Shown here: piece by piece, positions 49,752 to 58,266 of the stretch | How the letters are laid out: the number at the start of each line of letters is the position of its first letter | How positions within the stretch are numbered: position 1 is the stretch's first letter | DNA from: Nonomuraea jiangxiensis | GTDB lineage: Bacteria > Actinomycetota > Actinomycetes > Streptosporangiales > Streptosporangiaceae | Direction: 5' to 3' | NCBI RefSeq assembly: GCF_900099965.1 | Contig: NZ_FNDJ01000040.1 | Span: 26,721 to 90,720 of the forward strand | DNA: 64,000 nt | The notes under the pieces: model-generated | Told to the model about the DNA's origin: nothing | The model's database searches: none | Seen by the model: the letters and a program-made list of their open reading frames with translations, nothing else | Made by a program: the position numbers and the translations under genes

Positions 49752-51662
49752 CTAGACCACTGTGAGCGGGAGGAGTTTTCGCCCAGTCGGGCCAATTTGG
49801 ATTTCTGTCCCCATAGTGGGACAGACCCCACAGTCATAGCAGGGAGTCCAGCGACAGTCCTCGACCTCGGCGCCGGAAACCGCCTCCTGCCAGTCCTGCC
49901 AGAGCCATTCGCGGTCGAGCCCGGCGTCGAGGTGGTCCCAGGGCAGGACCTCGTTCTCCTCGCGCTCGCGCGTGGTGTACCAGTCGACGTCCACGCCGGC
50001 CTTCTCGGCCGCCGCCATCCAACGCTCGTACGAGAAGTGCTCGCTCCAGCCGTCGAACCGGCCGCCGTCCTCCCACACGGCCCTGATCACGGAACCGACC
50101 CGGCGGTCGCCCCGCGACAGCAGCCCTTCCACGATGGACGGCTTGCCGTCGTGATAGCGGAACCCGATCGCCCTTCCGTACTGCTTGTCGCCCCTGACCG
50201 AGTCGCGCAGCGCCTTGAGCCGCCGGTCGACGGTCTCGTGGTCGGCCTGCCCGGCCCACTGGAACGGCGTGTGCGGCTTGGGCACGAACCCGCCGATGGA
50301 GACGGTGCAGCGGATGTCGCGGCTGCCGGTGGCCTCGCGGCCCGCCTGGATGACCTTCTTGGCCAGGTCGGCGATGCCGAGCACGTCCTCGTCCTGCTCG
50401 GTGGGCAGCCCGCACATGAAGTAGAGCTTGACCTGCCGCCATCCCTGCGAATAGGCCGTGGTGACGGTGCGGATCAGGTCTTCCTCGGTGACCATCTTGT
50501 TGATCACCTTGCGCATGCGCTCCGAGCCGCCCTCCGGCGCGAACGTCAGCCCCGAGCGCCGGCCGTTCCTGGAGAACTCGTTGGCCAGGTCGATGTTGAA
50601 CGCGTCGACCCGAGTCGAGGGCAGCGACAGCGACGTGTTGGTGCCCTCGTAGCGGTCGGCCAGGCCCTTGGCGATGTCGCCGATCTCGGAGTGGTCGGCG
50701 GACGACAGCGACAGCAGGCCGACCTCGTTGAAGCCGGACTGCTTGATGCCGTTGTCCACCATGGCCGCGACCGTGGTGATGGAACGCTCGCGCACCGGGC
50801 GGGTGATCATGCCCGCCTGACAGAACCGGCATCCCCGGGTGCAGCCGCGGAAGATCTCCACACTGAACCGCTCGTGCACCGTCTCCGCCAGCGGGACCAG
50901 CGGCTTCTTCGGATAGGGCCACTCGTCGAGGTCCATCACGGTGTGCTTGTGCACCCGCCACGGCACGTCGGCGCGGTTGGGCGCGACCCGCTTGATCCGC
51001 CCGTCCGGGTGATAGTCCACGTCGTAGAACTTCGGCACATAGACCCCACCGGACTCCGCGAGCCGCATCAGCAACTCGTCCCGGCCGCCCGGCCGGCCCT
51101 CGGCCTTCCACTCGCGGACGACCTCGGAGATGGCGATGGAGATCTGCTCGCCGTCGCCCAGCACGGCCGCGTCGAGGAAGTCGGCGATGGGCTCGGGGTT
51201 GAAGGCCGCGTGGCCGCCCGCGAGCACGATGGGGTCGTCGTCACCCCGGTCGGCGGCCGACAGCGGAATGCCCGCCAGGTCGAGCGCGGTCAGCAGATTG
51301 GTGTAGCCGAGCTCGGTGGAGAACGACACCCCGAGCACGTCGAAGGCGCGCACCGGCCGGTGCGCGTCCACGGTGAACTGCGGCACGCCCTCGGCGCGCA
51401 TGAGCGCCTCCAGGTCAGGCCAGACCGCGTAGGTCCGCTCGGCCAGAGTCCCTGGCAGCTCGTTGAGGATCTCGTAGAGGATGGCCACCCCTTGGTTGGG
51501 CAGCCCGACCTCATAGGCGTCCGGATACATCAACGCCCACCGCACGTCGGCGGAGTCCCAGTCCTTGACGGTCGAGTTGAGCTCACCCCCGACGTACTGG
51601 ATGGGCTTCTGCACCTTCGGCAGCAGCGCTTCCAGGCGGGGGAAAATCGACTCGACAGGCAT
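49752..51662 (-). CDS. TIGR03960-family B12-binding-domain radical SAM protein
   Basis: This is a 636-residue radical SAM enzyme. An amino-terminal B12-binding-like domain (about 35-190, ALMYPDAYEVGLPNQGVAILYEILN) precedes the radical SAM core with the 4Fe-4S motif CTRGCRFC (Cys274, Cys278, Cys281). A carboxyl region ends in a second cysteine cluster, DCRWTPCYDCGVCPTMG. This layout is the TIGR03960 family, which pairs with the DUF2344 protein downstream. The substrate is unknown; involvement in RNA modification is a guess. ATG at 51662. Confidence 0.9.
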   Translation of the reverse strand: MPVESIFPRLEALLPKVQKPIQYVGGELNSTVKDWDSADVRWALMYPDAYEVGLPNQGVAILYEILNELPGTLAERTYAVWPDLEALMRAEGVPQFTVDAHRPVRAFDVLGVSFSTELGYTNLLTALDLAGIPLSAADRGDDDPIVLAGGHAAFNPEPIADFLDAAVLGDGEQISIAISEVVREWKAEGRPGGRDELLMRLAESGGVYVPKFYDVDYHPDGRIKRVAPNRADVPWRVHKHTVMDLDEWPYPKKPLVPLAETVHERFSVEIFRGCTRGCRFCQAGMITRPVRERSITTVAAMVDNGIKQSGFNEVGLLSLSSADHSEIGDIAKGLADRYEGTNTSLSLPSTRVDAFNIDLANEFSRNGRRSGLTFAPEGGSERMRKVINKMVTEEDLIRTVTTAYSQGWRQVKLYFMCGLPTEQDEDVLGIADLAKKVIQAGREATGSRDIRCTVSIGGFVPKPHTPFQWAGQADHETVDRRLKALRDSVRGDKQYGRAIGFRYHDGKPSIVEGLLSRGDRRVGSVIRAVWEDGGRFDGWSEHFSYERWMAAAEKAGVDVDWYTTREREENEVLPWDHLDAGLDREWLWQDWQEAVSGAEVEDCRWTPCYDCGVCPTMGTEIQIGPTGRKLLPLTVV

Positions 51663-51869
51663 ACGCTCCAGGGTAGCGGCGATCAGACGGTCGCAGGTCC
51701 GGGGATGCCGAGGTCATTTCCCCTGACGAACAGAACGTGGCGCCCTCCGTAGCAGGTCAACCCGACGCCCACGACTCCACCGGCGACATCGTGCACGCCG
51801 GCGACGTGGTTCGCGGCGAGCAGAACCAATCCTCACACCCATCGCAACAGGCCAGGAACCCACCACTAC

Positions 51870-53033
51870 TTAAAACGACTGCCTTCTCATCTTGATGGCC
51901 TGCAACAGTCCGATGGCGATGAGGTTGGCGAACGTGGCGGTGCCGCCATATGACACGAATGGCAGCGGCAACCCGGTGATCGGCATGATTCCGATCGTCA
52001 TCCCCACATTGATGAACGTCTGGAACGCGAACCAGCACACGATCATCCCGGCCACCAGCGTGCCGAACCGGTCCTCGCACTTCCTGGCGATCTGGAGCCC
52101 GCGCAGCAGCACCACGCCCAGCAGCAGCACGACGGTGACCGACCCGAGGAACCCGAACTCCTCCCCCGCCACCGTGAAAATGAAGTCCGTGTGCTGCTCC
52201 GGCACGAACCGCCCGGTCGTCTGCCCCCCGCCGAGCAGCCCCTTCCCCAGCAGCTGCCCCGAGCCGATCGCGATCAACGACTGCGTGCTGTTGTACCCCA
52301 CGCCGCGCGGGTCGACGTTCGGATCCACGAACGCGGTGAACCGCGCCACCTGGTACGGCTCCAGAAGCTGGAAGTAGAACACCGAGAACACCCCGGCCCC
52401 CGCGACCAGCGTCAACGCCCCGATCCAGCGTTTTCGCACCCCCGCGAGGATGAGCCCGGAAGCCGTGATCACCGCCAGCACCATGGCCGTGCCCAGGTCG
52501 GGCTGCAACATCACCAGGCCCATCGTGATCAGTGCGGCGATGAGCGCCAGAGCGAGGTCGAGCCCGCGCGGCCGATCGGTGCCCTCGGCAGGCTGCGCCA
52601 GCAACATCGCGATCACCAGCAGCAACCCCACCTTGGCGAACTCGGACGGCTGCACGGCGAACCCCCCGCCGAGCAGGATCCAGGAGTGCGACCCGTTGAT
52701 GGTGGCCCCCAACGGCGTCAGCACCAGCCCCAGCCCGATCAGGGACACCAGGAACACCAGCGGCGCGTAAGCCCGCATCGCCCGGTGGTCCACCATCGCC
52801 ACGATGCCGCACAGCACCACCCCGATGGCCTCATTGAGCAGGTGCTTCTTCACCAACCCCGTGGACCCGGGAGCCCACGTCCTGGTGGACGACCACACCA
52901 GCAACGTGCCGATGACGCACAGCCCGGCCACGGCGACGAGCATCAGCCCGTCCATCCGCCGCACCGCCGACTCCTCGCCGGCCACCCGCCGCAACAGCGA
53001 GGGCTGCCGGATAGCCATAGCCCGATCGATCAC
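51870..53033 (-). CDS. rodA: Peptidoglycan glycosyltransferase RodA (SEDS family)
   Basis: This is a 387-residue SEDS polymerase with about ten membrane helices, which polymerises lipid II with the class B PBP encoded upstream during lateral growth or sporulation. The signature stretches are present: LGATINGSHSWILLGGGFAVQPSEFAKVG, VMLQPDLGTAMV, GVGYNSTQSLIAIGSG and the catalytic-side loop FIFTVAGEEFGFLG; the terminal GIMPITGLPLPFVSYGGTATFANL is classic RodA/FtsW. The GTG at 53033 is used; ATG at 53018 is possible. The frame extends further upstream only through G-rich DNA. It is separated by 1.3 kb from mrdA. Confidence 0.93.
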   Translation of the reverse strand: MIDRAMAIRQPSLLRRVAGEESAVRRMDGLMLVAVAGLCVIGTLLVWSSTRTWAPGSTGLVKKHLLNEAIGVVLCGIVAMVDHRAMRAYAPLVFLVSLIGLGLVLTPLGATINGSHSWILLGGGFAVQPSEFAKVGLLLVIAMLLAQPAEGTDRPRGLDLALALIAALITMGLVMLQPDLGTAMVLAVITASGLILAGVRKRWIGALTLVAGAGVFSVFYFQLLEPYQVARFTAFVDPNVDPRGVGYNSTQSLIAIGSGQLLGKGLLGGGQTTGRFVPEQHTDFIFTVAGEEFGFLGSVTVVLLLGVVLLRGLQIARKCEDRFGTLVAGMIVCWFAFQTFINVGMTIGIMPITGLPLPFVSYGGTATFANLIAIGLLQAIKMRRQSF

Positions 53034-53165
53034 CCCGCACCCCCCACCACAACACCACCCCCACAACCAAACCCCCCGCAACCCCCACCCACCCGCCCAA
53101 CCAGCCCCCCACCAGAGCACTCACTACCCCAACAAACCCACCCAGCACCCCCACCAACCCACCCC
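53034..53165 (-). promoter_or_regulatory. G-rich leader of rodA with a G-quadruplex motif
   Basis: On the rodA sense strand this segment has nine runs of three or more G between 53110 and 53033. At 53098-53082 it reads GGGCGGGTGGGTGGGGG, a four-tract motif with one-base loops, the most stable kind of parallel G-quadruplex. It ends 49 bases before the rodA start, so folding in mRNA or DNA could affect transcription or translation of rodA. Confidence 0.6.
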
Positions 53166-53212
53166 GGAGAGCCATCAACCCACCGGCCACTCCCATCAAC
53201 CCCCACGCAGGC

Positions 53213-53527
53213 CGCTACCCGGCACGAGCCGGCCCGCCACGCCCACCCATGCCTCGCACCAACCCACCCGGCACTCCCACCAACCCGCGCATACCCCGCT
53301 ACCCGGCAGGAGCCGGCCCGCCACGCCCACTCAGGCCTCCCATCAACCCACCCGGCACTCCCACCAACCCTCCCGGACGCCGCTACCCGGCACGGACCGA
53401 CCCGCCACGCCCACTCGGGCCTCCCACCAACCCGCCCGGACGCCGCTACCCGGCGCGGACCGGCCCGCCACGCCCACCCATGCCTCCCACCAACCCACCC
53501 GGCACTCCCACCAGAGGACCCATGCCT
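53213..53527. repeat. 84/63-bp imperfect tandem repeats between mrdA and rodA
   Basis: Four units begin with CGCTACCCGGC at 53213, 53297, 53381 and 53444. Units 1 and 2 are 84 bases; unit 3 is 63 bases, having lost one 21-base sub-unit (CCCACCCGGCACTCCCACCAA-like). All lengths are multiples of 21. The sequence is C-rich on the plus strand and open in several frames, but no frame resembles a known protein. Confidence 0.8.
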
Positions 53528-54327
53528 CCGATCAACCGACCCATGCCTCGGAAGGCCCTCGCCAGGACGTCCACCGGAATCAGCCCAAAGGCCCCGCCGA
53601 CCAGCCCAACGCCCCCACACCGACCCATCCCCGCAGCAGTCCACCCTCCGCCCACCACGTTCCGCCCCAGGAGCCCCCTCGCGGACTTCCACCCCTAGTC
53701 CGCCATGCCCCCTGGAAGAGCCACAGCCCACCCTCCGACGCCCCCGCCCGAGGCCCATCCCCCGGACATCCACCTGTGGACCGCCACTCCCCCCAAGGCA
53801 GCCACAGGCCCCTCCTCGGCCACCACACCGCGCCATGAGGCACGCATCGCCACCCCTCGCCCCCAGCCCGCCATGTACTACAAAGCAGCCGCAGCCGACT
53901 TCCCAGCCCCGCCCCACCCCACGAAAAGCGCGAAAGGCCACCCCGCCATCCACCCCAAGACCTTCACGTCCTTCGAAGCAGCCACAGTCCACCCCCCAAC
54001 CACGCCCCGACCCCCAAGAGGCCACGCCACCATTCACCTCAAGACCGCCACCACGCCGCCGCCCGAAACCACCCGCGCTACAGACAACCCTCCGGCCGCC
54101 ACACCCCCGCCCGAAGCCGCCTCCGCAGCAGGCAGTAGCCCTCCGGCCGCCAACCCCCAGCCCGAAGCCGCCCGCGTTACAGACAACCCTCCGGCCGCCA
54201 CACCTCCGCCCAGAGCCAACCCCGCAGCAGCCCACCCTCCGACCGCCAACCCGCTGCCCCAAGCCACCCTCGCAACAGCCAGCCCTCAGATCACCGAACC
54301 CCCACCGCAAACCAACCCGTCCGCCCT
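53528..54327. other. Low-complexity spacer, remainder of the mrdA-rodA gap
   Basis: About 800 bases of C-rich (plus strand) DNA with scattered short repeats, for example CCCTCCGGCCGCCA recurring between 54085 and 54230. No gene is supported on either strand; long frames here mix Gly/Arg-rich or Pro-rich nonsense and do not start with ribosome binding sites. It is transcribed if mrdA and rodA share an operon. Confidence 0.6.
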
Positions 54328-56373
54328 TCATCCCCTGGCCACCGTTCCGTCGGGTGAGAACCTCGGCAGCCGCGTTGTCAGCCGCCCTCCAGGCACGGCC
54401 TGGGGTTGCTTGATGCCGTAGATCCCCTCGTAGATCTCCCGCACGGCAGGCGCCGCCGTCTGCGCGCCCATGCCACCCTGGGACACCATCACCACCACCA
54501 CGTACTGCGGTTTGTTGGTGGGCGCGAACGAGGCGAACCACGAGGTGTCCTGCTTGCCCCAAACCTCCGCAGTACCGGTCTTGCCTCCGATGCGGATCTT
54601 GTCCATAGGCCACCCGGCGAAGGCCCCCGCCGCGGTGCCGTCCTGGGGGACCTGGCTCAGCGCGTTCTTGATGTAGAGCCGTTCCTTCTCGCTGAGCGGC
54701 AGCTTGCCCACCACCGGCACCTCGATCGTCTTGACCACCTTGCCGTCGGGCCGCACCTGCGCCCACCCGATGCGGGGGCTGCGCAGCTTGCCGTCACTCA
54801 CCAGCGCCATGTACGCCCTGGCCAACTGCATGGGCGTGACCAGCACGTCACCCTGCCCGATGGAGAAGTTGGCCGAGTCACCGGGCCGCAGCAGGAACCC
54901 CTCGGTGCAGTTTTCCAGCGCGAGCCGCTTGAGGAAGTCCGCCCGCGCTTTGTCCTTCACCTCGGGATAGCCCTTGCGCGACCGCTCGCAGTTGATGGCG
55001 CTGGTCCGGTTCCACAGGTCCTTCTTCCACGCCCGGTCCGGAATGCGCCCGGAGGACTCGCCGGGCAGGTCCACACCCGTACGCTCGCCGAACCCGAACG
55101 CCCTGGCCGTGTTGGCGAACACCTCCTTCGGCGCCTTCTTCGGATTGCGCCCGCCGTCCTTGAGGTACTGCGTGTAGGCGGCCTGGTAGAAGATCGTGTC
55201 GCACGACTTGACCAGCGCGGTATGCAGGTTCATCGAGCCCAGCCCGATCCCGCGGAAGTTGTTGAACGCCCGGCCGCCCACCATGACGGAGCCGGGGCAC
55301 CCGTACGTGCCGTTGAGCGGATATCCGGACCGCAGCATCGCGGTCACCGACGAGATCTTGAACGTCGACCCGGGCGCGAACTGCCCGTTGATCGCCCGCG
55401 ACACAAGCGGCTTGCCCGACTTGTCCGACAGCAGCCACTGATAGCCCCGCGTCGAGATCCCGCCCGCCCAGATCGCCGGATCGTAACCGGGCGCGCTCGC
55501 GATCGCCACCACCCGCCCCGTACGGGCGTCGAGCACCACCCCGGCCCCGCCGTCGGCCGCCGGAGCTGACTTCATCGCCTTGGCCAGCGCCTTCTCCACC
55601 ACGTCCTGCACCCGCGAGTCGATGCTGGTGACGAGATGGTCACCGGGCACGGGCGTGATCTGCTCCTCCAGCCCCAGCGCCTTGCCCATCCGGTCGACCT
55701 GGACCCGCCGCAGCCCCGACTTGCCCCGCAGGGCGTCGTCGTAGACGTATTCCAGCCCGTCCCGCCCGACCAGGTCCACGCCGGAGAAGCTGGCCTTGAG
55801 CCCCTCGCGCTTCTCCAGCTCGGCCTCGGTGACCGGCTGCAGGTAGCCGAGCATCTGAGCCCCGGCCCGGCCGCCGGGATATTGCCGGACGGAGTGGATC
55901 TCGGCCGTCACCCCAGGGAACTCCTCCTGCCGCTCCAGGATCTGCAGCGCCTCCCGGGTGTCCACCTTCTCGTCCAGCGGAACCGGCTGGTACGGCGACC
56001 CGGTCCAGCACGGCTTCGACACCCCGGGCCCGCACGGCGTGATGCGCTGCTGCAACTGCGCGACCGGCTTGCCGAGCACCGCGGAGAGCTTGCCCAGCAC
56101 CTCCTTGCCACCGTCCGGCAGCCTGGTCAGCCTGGCCCTGTCCACGGAGACGACGAGCGCGGTCTTGTTGCGCACCAGCGGCCGCCCGCGTGAGTCGAGG
56201 ATCTGCCCGCGCACGGCCGGCACGAGCACGGCCCGCGTCCTGGTCTCCGTGGCCCGCGTGACGAACTCCTGCCCGCGCACCACCTGCACCTGCCACAGGC
56301 GTACGGTCAGCACGGCGAGCAGCGTCAGCACGAGCACGTGCAGCACGAGCAGCCGGGCGCGCATTCTGATCAT
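54328..56373 (-). CDS. mrdA: Class B penicillin-binding protein 2 (elongation transpeptidase)
   Basis: This is a 681-residue PBP2 that cross-links peptidoglycan on the outside of the membrane together with RodA. A single membrane anchor is at residues 5-27 (RLLVLHVLVLTLLAVLTVRLWQV). The pedestal domain (RGQILDSRGRPLVRNK) follows. The transpeptidase domain has Ser336-x-x-Lys339 (APGSTFK), the SCD variant of SxN in VKSCDTIFY, and KTGTAE near residue 600. ATG at 56373 overlaps the mreD stop by four bases (ATGA). The last 20 residues are unusually rich in Arg, Pro and Gly. It precedes rodA after 1.3 kb. Confidence 0.94.
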   Translation of the reverse strand: MIRMRARLLVLHVLVLTLLAVLTVRLWQVQVVRGQEFVTRATETRTRAVLVPAVRGQILDSRGRPLVRNKTALVVSVDRARLTRLPDGGKEVLGKLSAVLGKPVAQLQQRITPCGPGVSKPCWTGSPYQPVPLDEKVDTREALQILERQEEFPGVTAEIHSVRQYPGGRAGAQMLGYLQPVTEAELEKREGLKASFSGVDLVGRDGLEYVYDDALRGKSGLRRVQVDRMGKALGLEEQITPVPGDHLVTSIDSRVQDVVEKALAKAMKSAPAADGGAGVVLDARTGRVVAIASAPGYDPAIWAGGISTRGYQWLLSDKSGKPLVSRAINGQFAPGSTFKISSVTAMLRSGYPLNGTYGCPGSVMVGGRAFNNFRGIGLGSMNLHTALVKSCDTIFYQAAYTQYLKDGGRNPKKAPKEVFANTARAFGFGERTGVDLPGESSGRIPDRAWKKDLWNRTSAINCERSRKGYPEVKDKARADFLKRLALENCTEGFLLRPGDSANFSIGQGDVLVTPMQLARAYMALVSDGKLRSPRIGWAQVRPDGKVVKTIEVPVVGKLPLSEKERLYIKNALSQVPQDGTAAGAFAGWPMDKIRIGGKTGTAEVWGKQDTSWFASFAPTNKPQYVVVVMVSQGGMGAQTAAPAVREIYEGIYGIKQPQAVPGGRLTTRLPRFSPDGTVARG

Positions 56374-56834
56374 GTCGACAACCTCGCGTGCCTGTCTCGC
56401 ATGGTCAGCCACATCACGATCGGGGAGACGAGCAGGGTGTAGACGATGCTGACCGGCACCTCCTCGGTCAACGTCGACATCGACACCCGCGGATCGGCGA
56501 TCAGCCCGCCTACGGCCGCCGCCAGCAGCGGCCCCATCAGCACGCACAGCACCACGGTCGTCGCGGGCCCACCGGCGCCACGCCCCGCGACGTAGCCCAC
56601 CAGCGCCAGCACGAACGCGTACTGTCCGACGAGATGCGCGGTCGGCGGCATGATGTCGACGAGCACCCCGGCGAGGAACCCGAGGACGGCCCCCTCCGCG
56701 GGTCCGCGTGCCAGCGCCGCCCCGATCACGGCCAGCAACACCAGATCGGGCGCGCCCCCCGCGGGCAGCGGCACCCGATTGACCACCATGACCTGCGCCA
56801 GCAACGCCAGCAGCACGGACAGCCCCCCGATCAC
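56370..56834 (-). CDS. mreD: Rod shape-determining protein MreD
   Basis: This is a 154-residue membrane protein of the elongasome with about five helices (VLLALLAQVMVVNRVPLP, DLVLLAVIGAALARGP, AVLGFLAGVLVDIMPP, ALVGYVAGRG, IVYTLLVSPIVMWLTM). The PLPxxGAPDLVLLAV and GFLAGVLVDIMPP stretches match actinobacterial MreD. GTG at 56834 follows GGGAGG by seven bases. It is coupled to mrdA by a four-base overlap but separated from mreC by 526 bases. Confidence 0.9.
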   Translation of the reverse strand: MIGGLSVLLALLAQVMVVNRVPLPAGGAPDLVLLAVIGAALARGPAEGAVLGFLAGVLVDIMPPTAHLVGQYAFVLALVGYVAGRGAGGPATTVVLCVLMGPLLAAAVGGLIADPRVSMSTLTEEVPVSIVYTLLVSPIVMWLTMRDRHARLST

Positions 56835-57360
56835 CGCAAAGCCTCCCCGCCGCTCACCACGGTCACCACCACCCGACCAGCGCCACCCTCCGCCTCCCCC
56901 TGCCCACCACCGGGACCGTCCTCATCAACGCGCCCAGCACCCAACCCACTGGAAGCTGCCCCCCAAGCACCACAGGAAGCAACTTGAAAAGCCTCGAAAG
57001 CCCCAAAAGCACGTCGAATTCCCAATGCAGCCCCAGCAGCGCCAGGAACACCGGCACCGTCCCCCGAAGCCCGCCGAACGTCCCCGTTCCGCCCCCGACC
57101 CTCGCCAACCGCCACGAACGAAACCCACATCACAGCGCCACTACGCCGGCACTCGCTACGAAGCTCACCCCGCCGCCGCCGAGCCACCCCCCGATCACCG
57201 GACGGCACACCTCGCCACGGCCCCGCGATCGCCTTCCGCCCGAAAGCCCACCGCCCGACGACCGCCCTCCTGTCGGACAGCGCCCCGACCACCACGCCCT
57301 CACCGCTCCGGACGCCGCCGAACCGCCCCCCGATCGTCGCGATGGCTCGCCAGACCCCGC
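56835..57360. other. Low-complexity spacer between mreC and mreD
   Basis: This 526-base stretch is C-rich on the plus strand (G-rich in the mre sense). It has no supported gene and no clean tandem repeat; frames in it are short-lived or low-complexity. In related clusters these two genes are normally close together, so the spacer is unusual. Confidence 0.55.
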
Positions 57361-58266
57361 TCACCGCGGCCTCTCCTTCGGCTCTTTCGGCTTCTTCGGA
57401 TCCTTCTCCGGCTGCACCGCCTGCCGGGGATCCCGCTGGGGCGCCTCCACCACCACGCCGACCACGTCAAGCGCCGTCAGATCCGCGTACGGCCGCGCGT
57501 ACGCGATCCGCGTCAGCTCCCCCGGCGTGGGCTCCACCCGCTCGATCACCCCGATCGGCACCCCCGGCACGTACGGCTTACCGTTCTGCGAACCGAAGCT
57601 GACGATGCGCGCCCCTCTGGCCAGCGAGGCCGTCGAGTCGAGCAGCCGGAACTGGACGAGCCGCCCCTGCTCCCCCACCCCGTGCACCACGCCGATCTCC
57701 TTGCCGTCCTCCAGGCGCGCCCCGGCGGCCGAGGCCGGATCGCTGAGGAGCACCACGGTCGAGGTGTGTGCCGACGCCTGGAGGACCCGCCCGACCAGCC
57801 CTTCGCCGCTGAGCACGGTCATCTCCGGCTGGATGCCGTCGACGGTGCCCGCGTCGATCTGCACGGCGTCCTCGAAACCCGGCTGACCGCGCCTGGCGAC
57901 CACGTTGGCCGCGACCACCTTGTATCCGCCGGTCCCCGACAACCCCAGCAGCTGCCGCAGCTCCCTGGACCGGGACTCGTCGAGCTTGCTGGCCACCAGA
58001 TCCGCCCGCAGCCGGGAGTTCTCCACCTTGAGCCTGCGGATGCGCTCCTGCGCCTCCGGCGCGCTGACCAGGGCCTGCATGAACCCGCCCACGGGCCGCA
58101 CCACCCCACCGCCGAACCTCTCGGCCGTGCCGAACAGCCACGACCCGGCCGCGCGCAACGGATGCAGCGGCGAACTCTCGCCGGTGCGGTGGTCGATGGT
58201 CAGGACGACCAGCGCTGCCGTCAGCAGCGCTCCCAGGATCAGCCTGGCCCGGCGCGAGTCTCTCAT
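57361..58266 (-). CDS. mreC: Rod shape-determining protein MreC
   Basis: This is a 301-residue MreC, which links MreB filaments to RodA-PBP2 outside the membrane. It has one anchor helix (about 8-26, ARLILGALLTAALVVLTID), a coiled coil (about 85-110, APEAQERIRRLKVENSRLRADLV) and a beta-rich MreC domain (VVAANVVARRGQPGFEDAVQIDAGTVDGIQPEMTVLSGEGLVGRVLQ). The tail after 280 is Lys/Pro/Glu-rich. ATG at 58266 overlaps the mreB stop (TGATG), so the two are coupled. Confidence 0.95.
   Translation of the reverse strand: MRDSRRARLILGALLTAALVVLTIDHRTGESSPLHPLRAAGSWLFGTAERFGGGVVRPVGGFMQALVSAPEAQERIRRLKVENSRLRADLVASKLDESRSRELRQLLGLSGTGGYKVVAANVVARRGQPGFEDAVQIDAGTVDGIQPEMTVLSGEGLVGRVLQASAHTSTVVLLSDPASAAGARLEDGKEIGVVHGVGEQGRLVQFRLLDSTASLARGARIVSFGSQNGKPYVPGVPIGVIERVEPTPGELTRIAYARPYADLTALDVVGVVVEAPQRDPRQAVQPEKDPKKPKEPKERPR

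Noticed and set aside
51663..51869. Short minus-strand frames between rodA and the radical SAM gene
   Set aside because: One frame ends GGRHVLFVRGNDLGIPGPATV and looks protein-like, but it has only TTG/GTG starts without a ribosome binding site and under 50 codons, so it is not supported.
53213..53527. Possible CRISPR array
   Set aside because: The repeats are adjacent without unique spacers, unit lengths differ by 21 bases, and no cas genes are in the window.
52191..54413. Pro/His/Arg-rich plus-strand frames (up to 740 codons) over rodA and the repeat array
   Set aside because: Stop codons are rare in C-rich DNA, the frames begin antisense to rodA, and the translations are only repeats.
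53030..54766. Gly/Arg/Trp-rich minus-strand frame of 578 codons through the mrdA-rodA spacer
   Set aside because: It starts inside mrdA in the wrong phase and has low-complexity composition. No ribosome binding site is visible.
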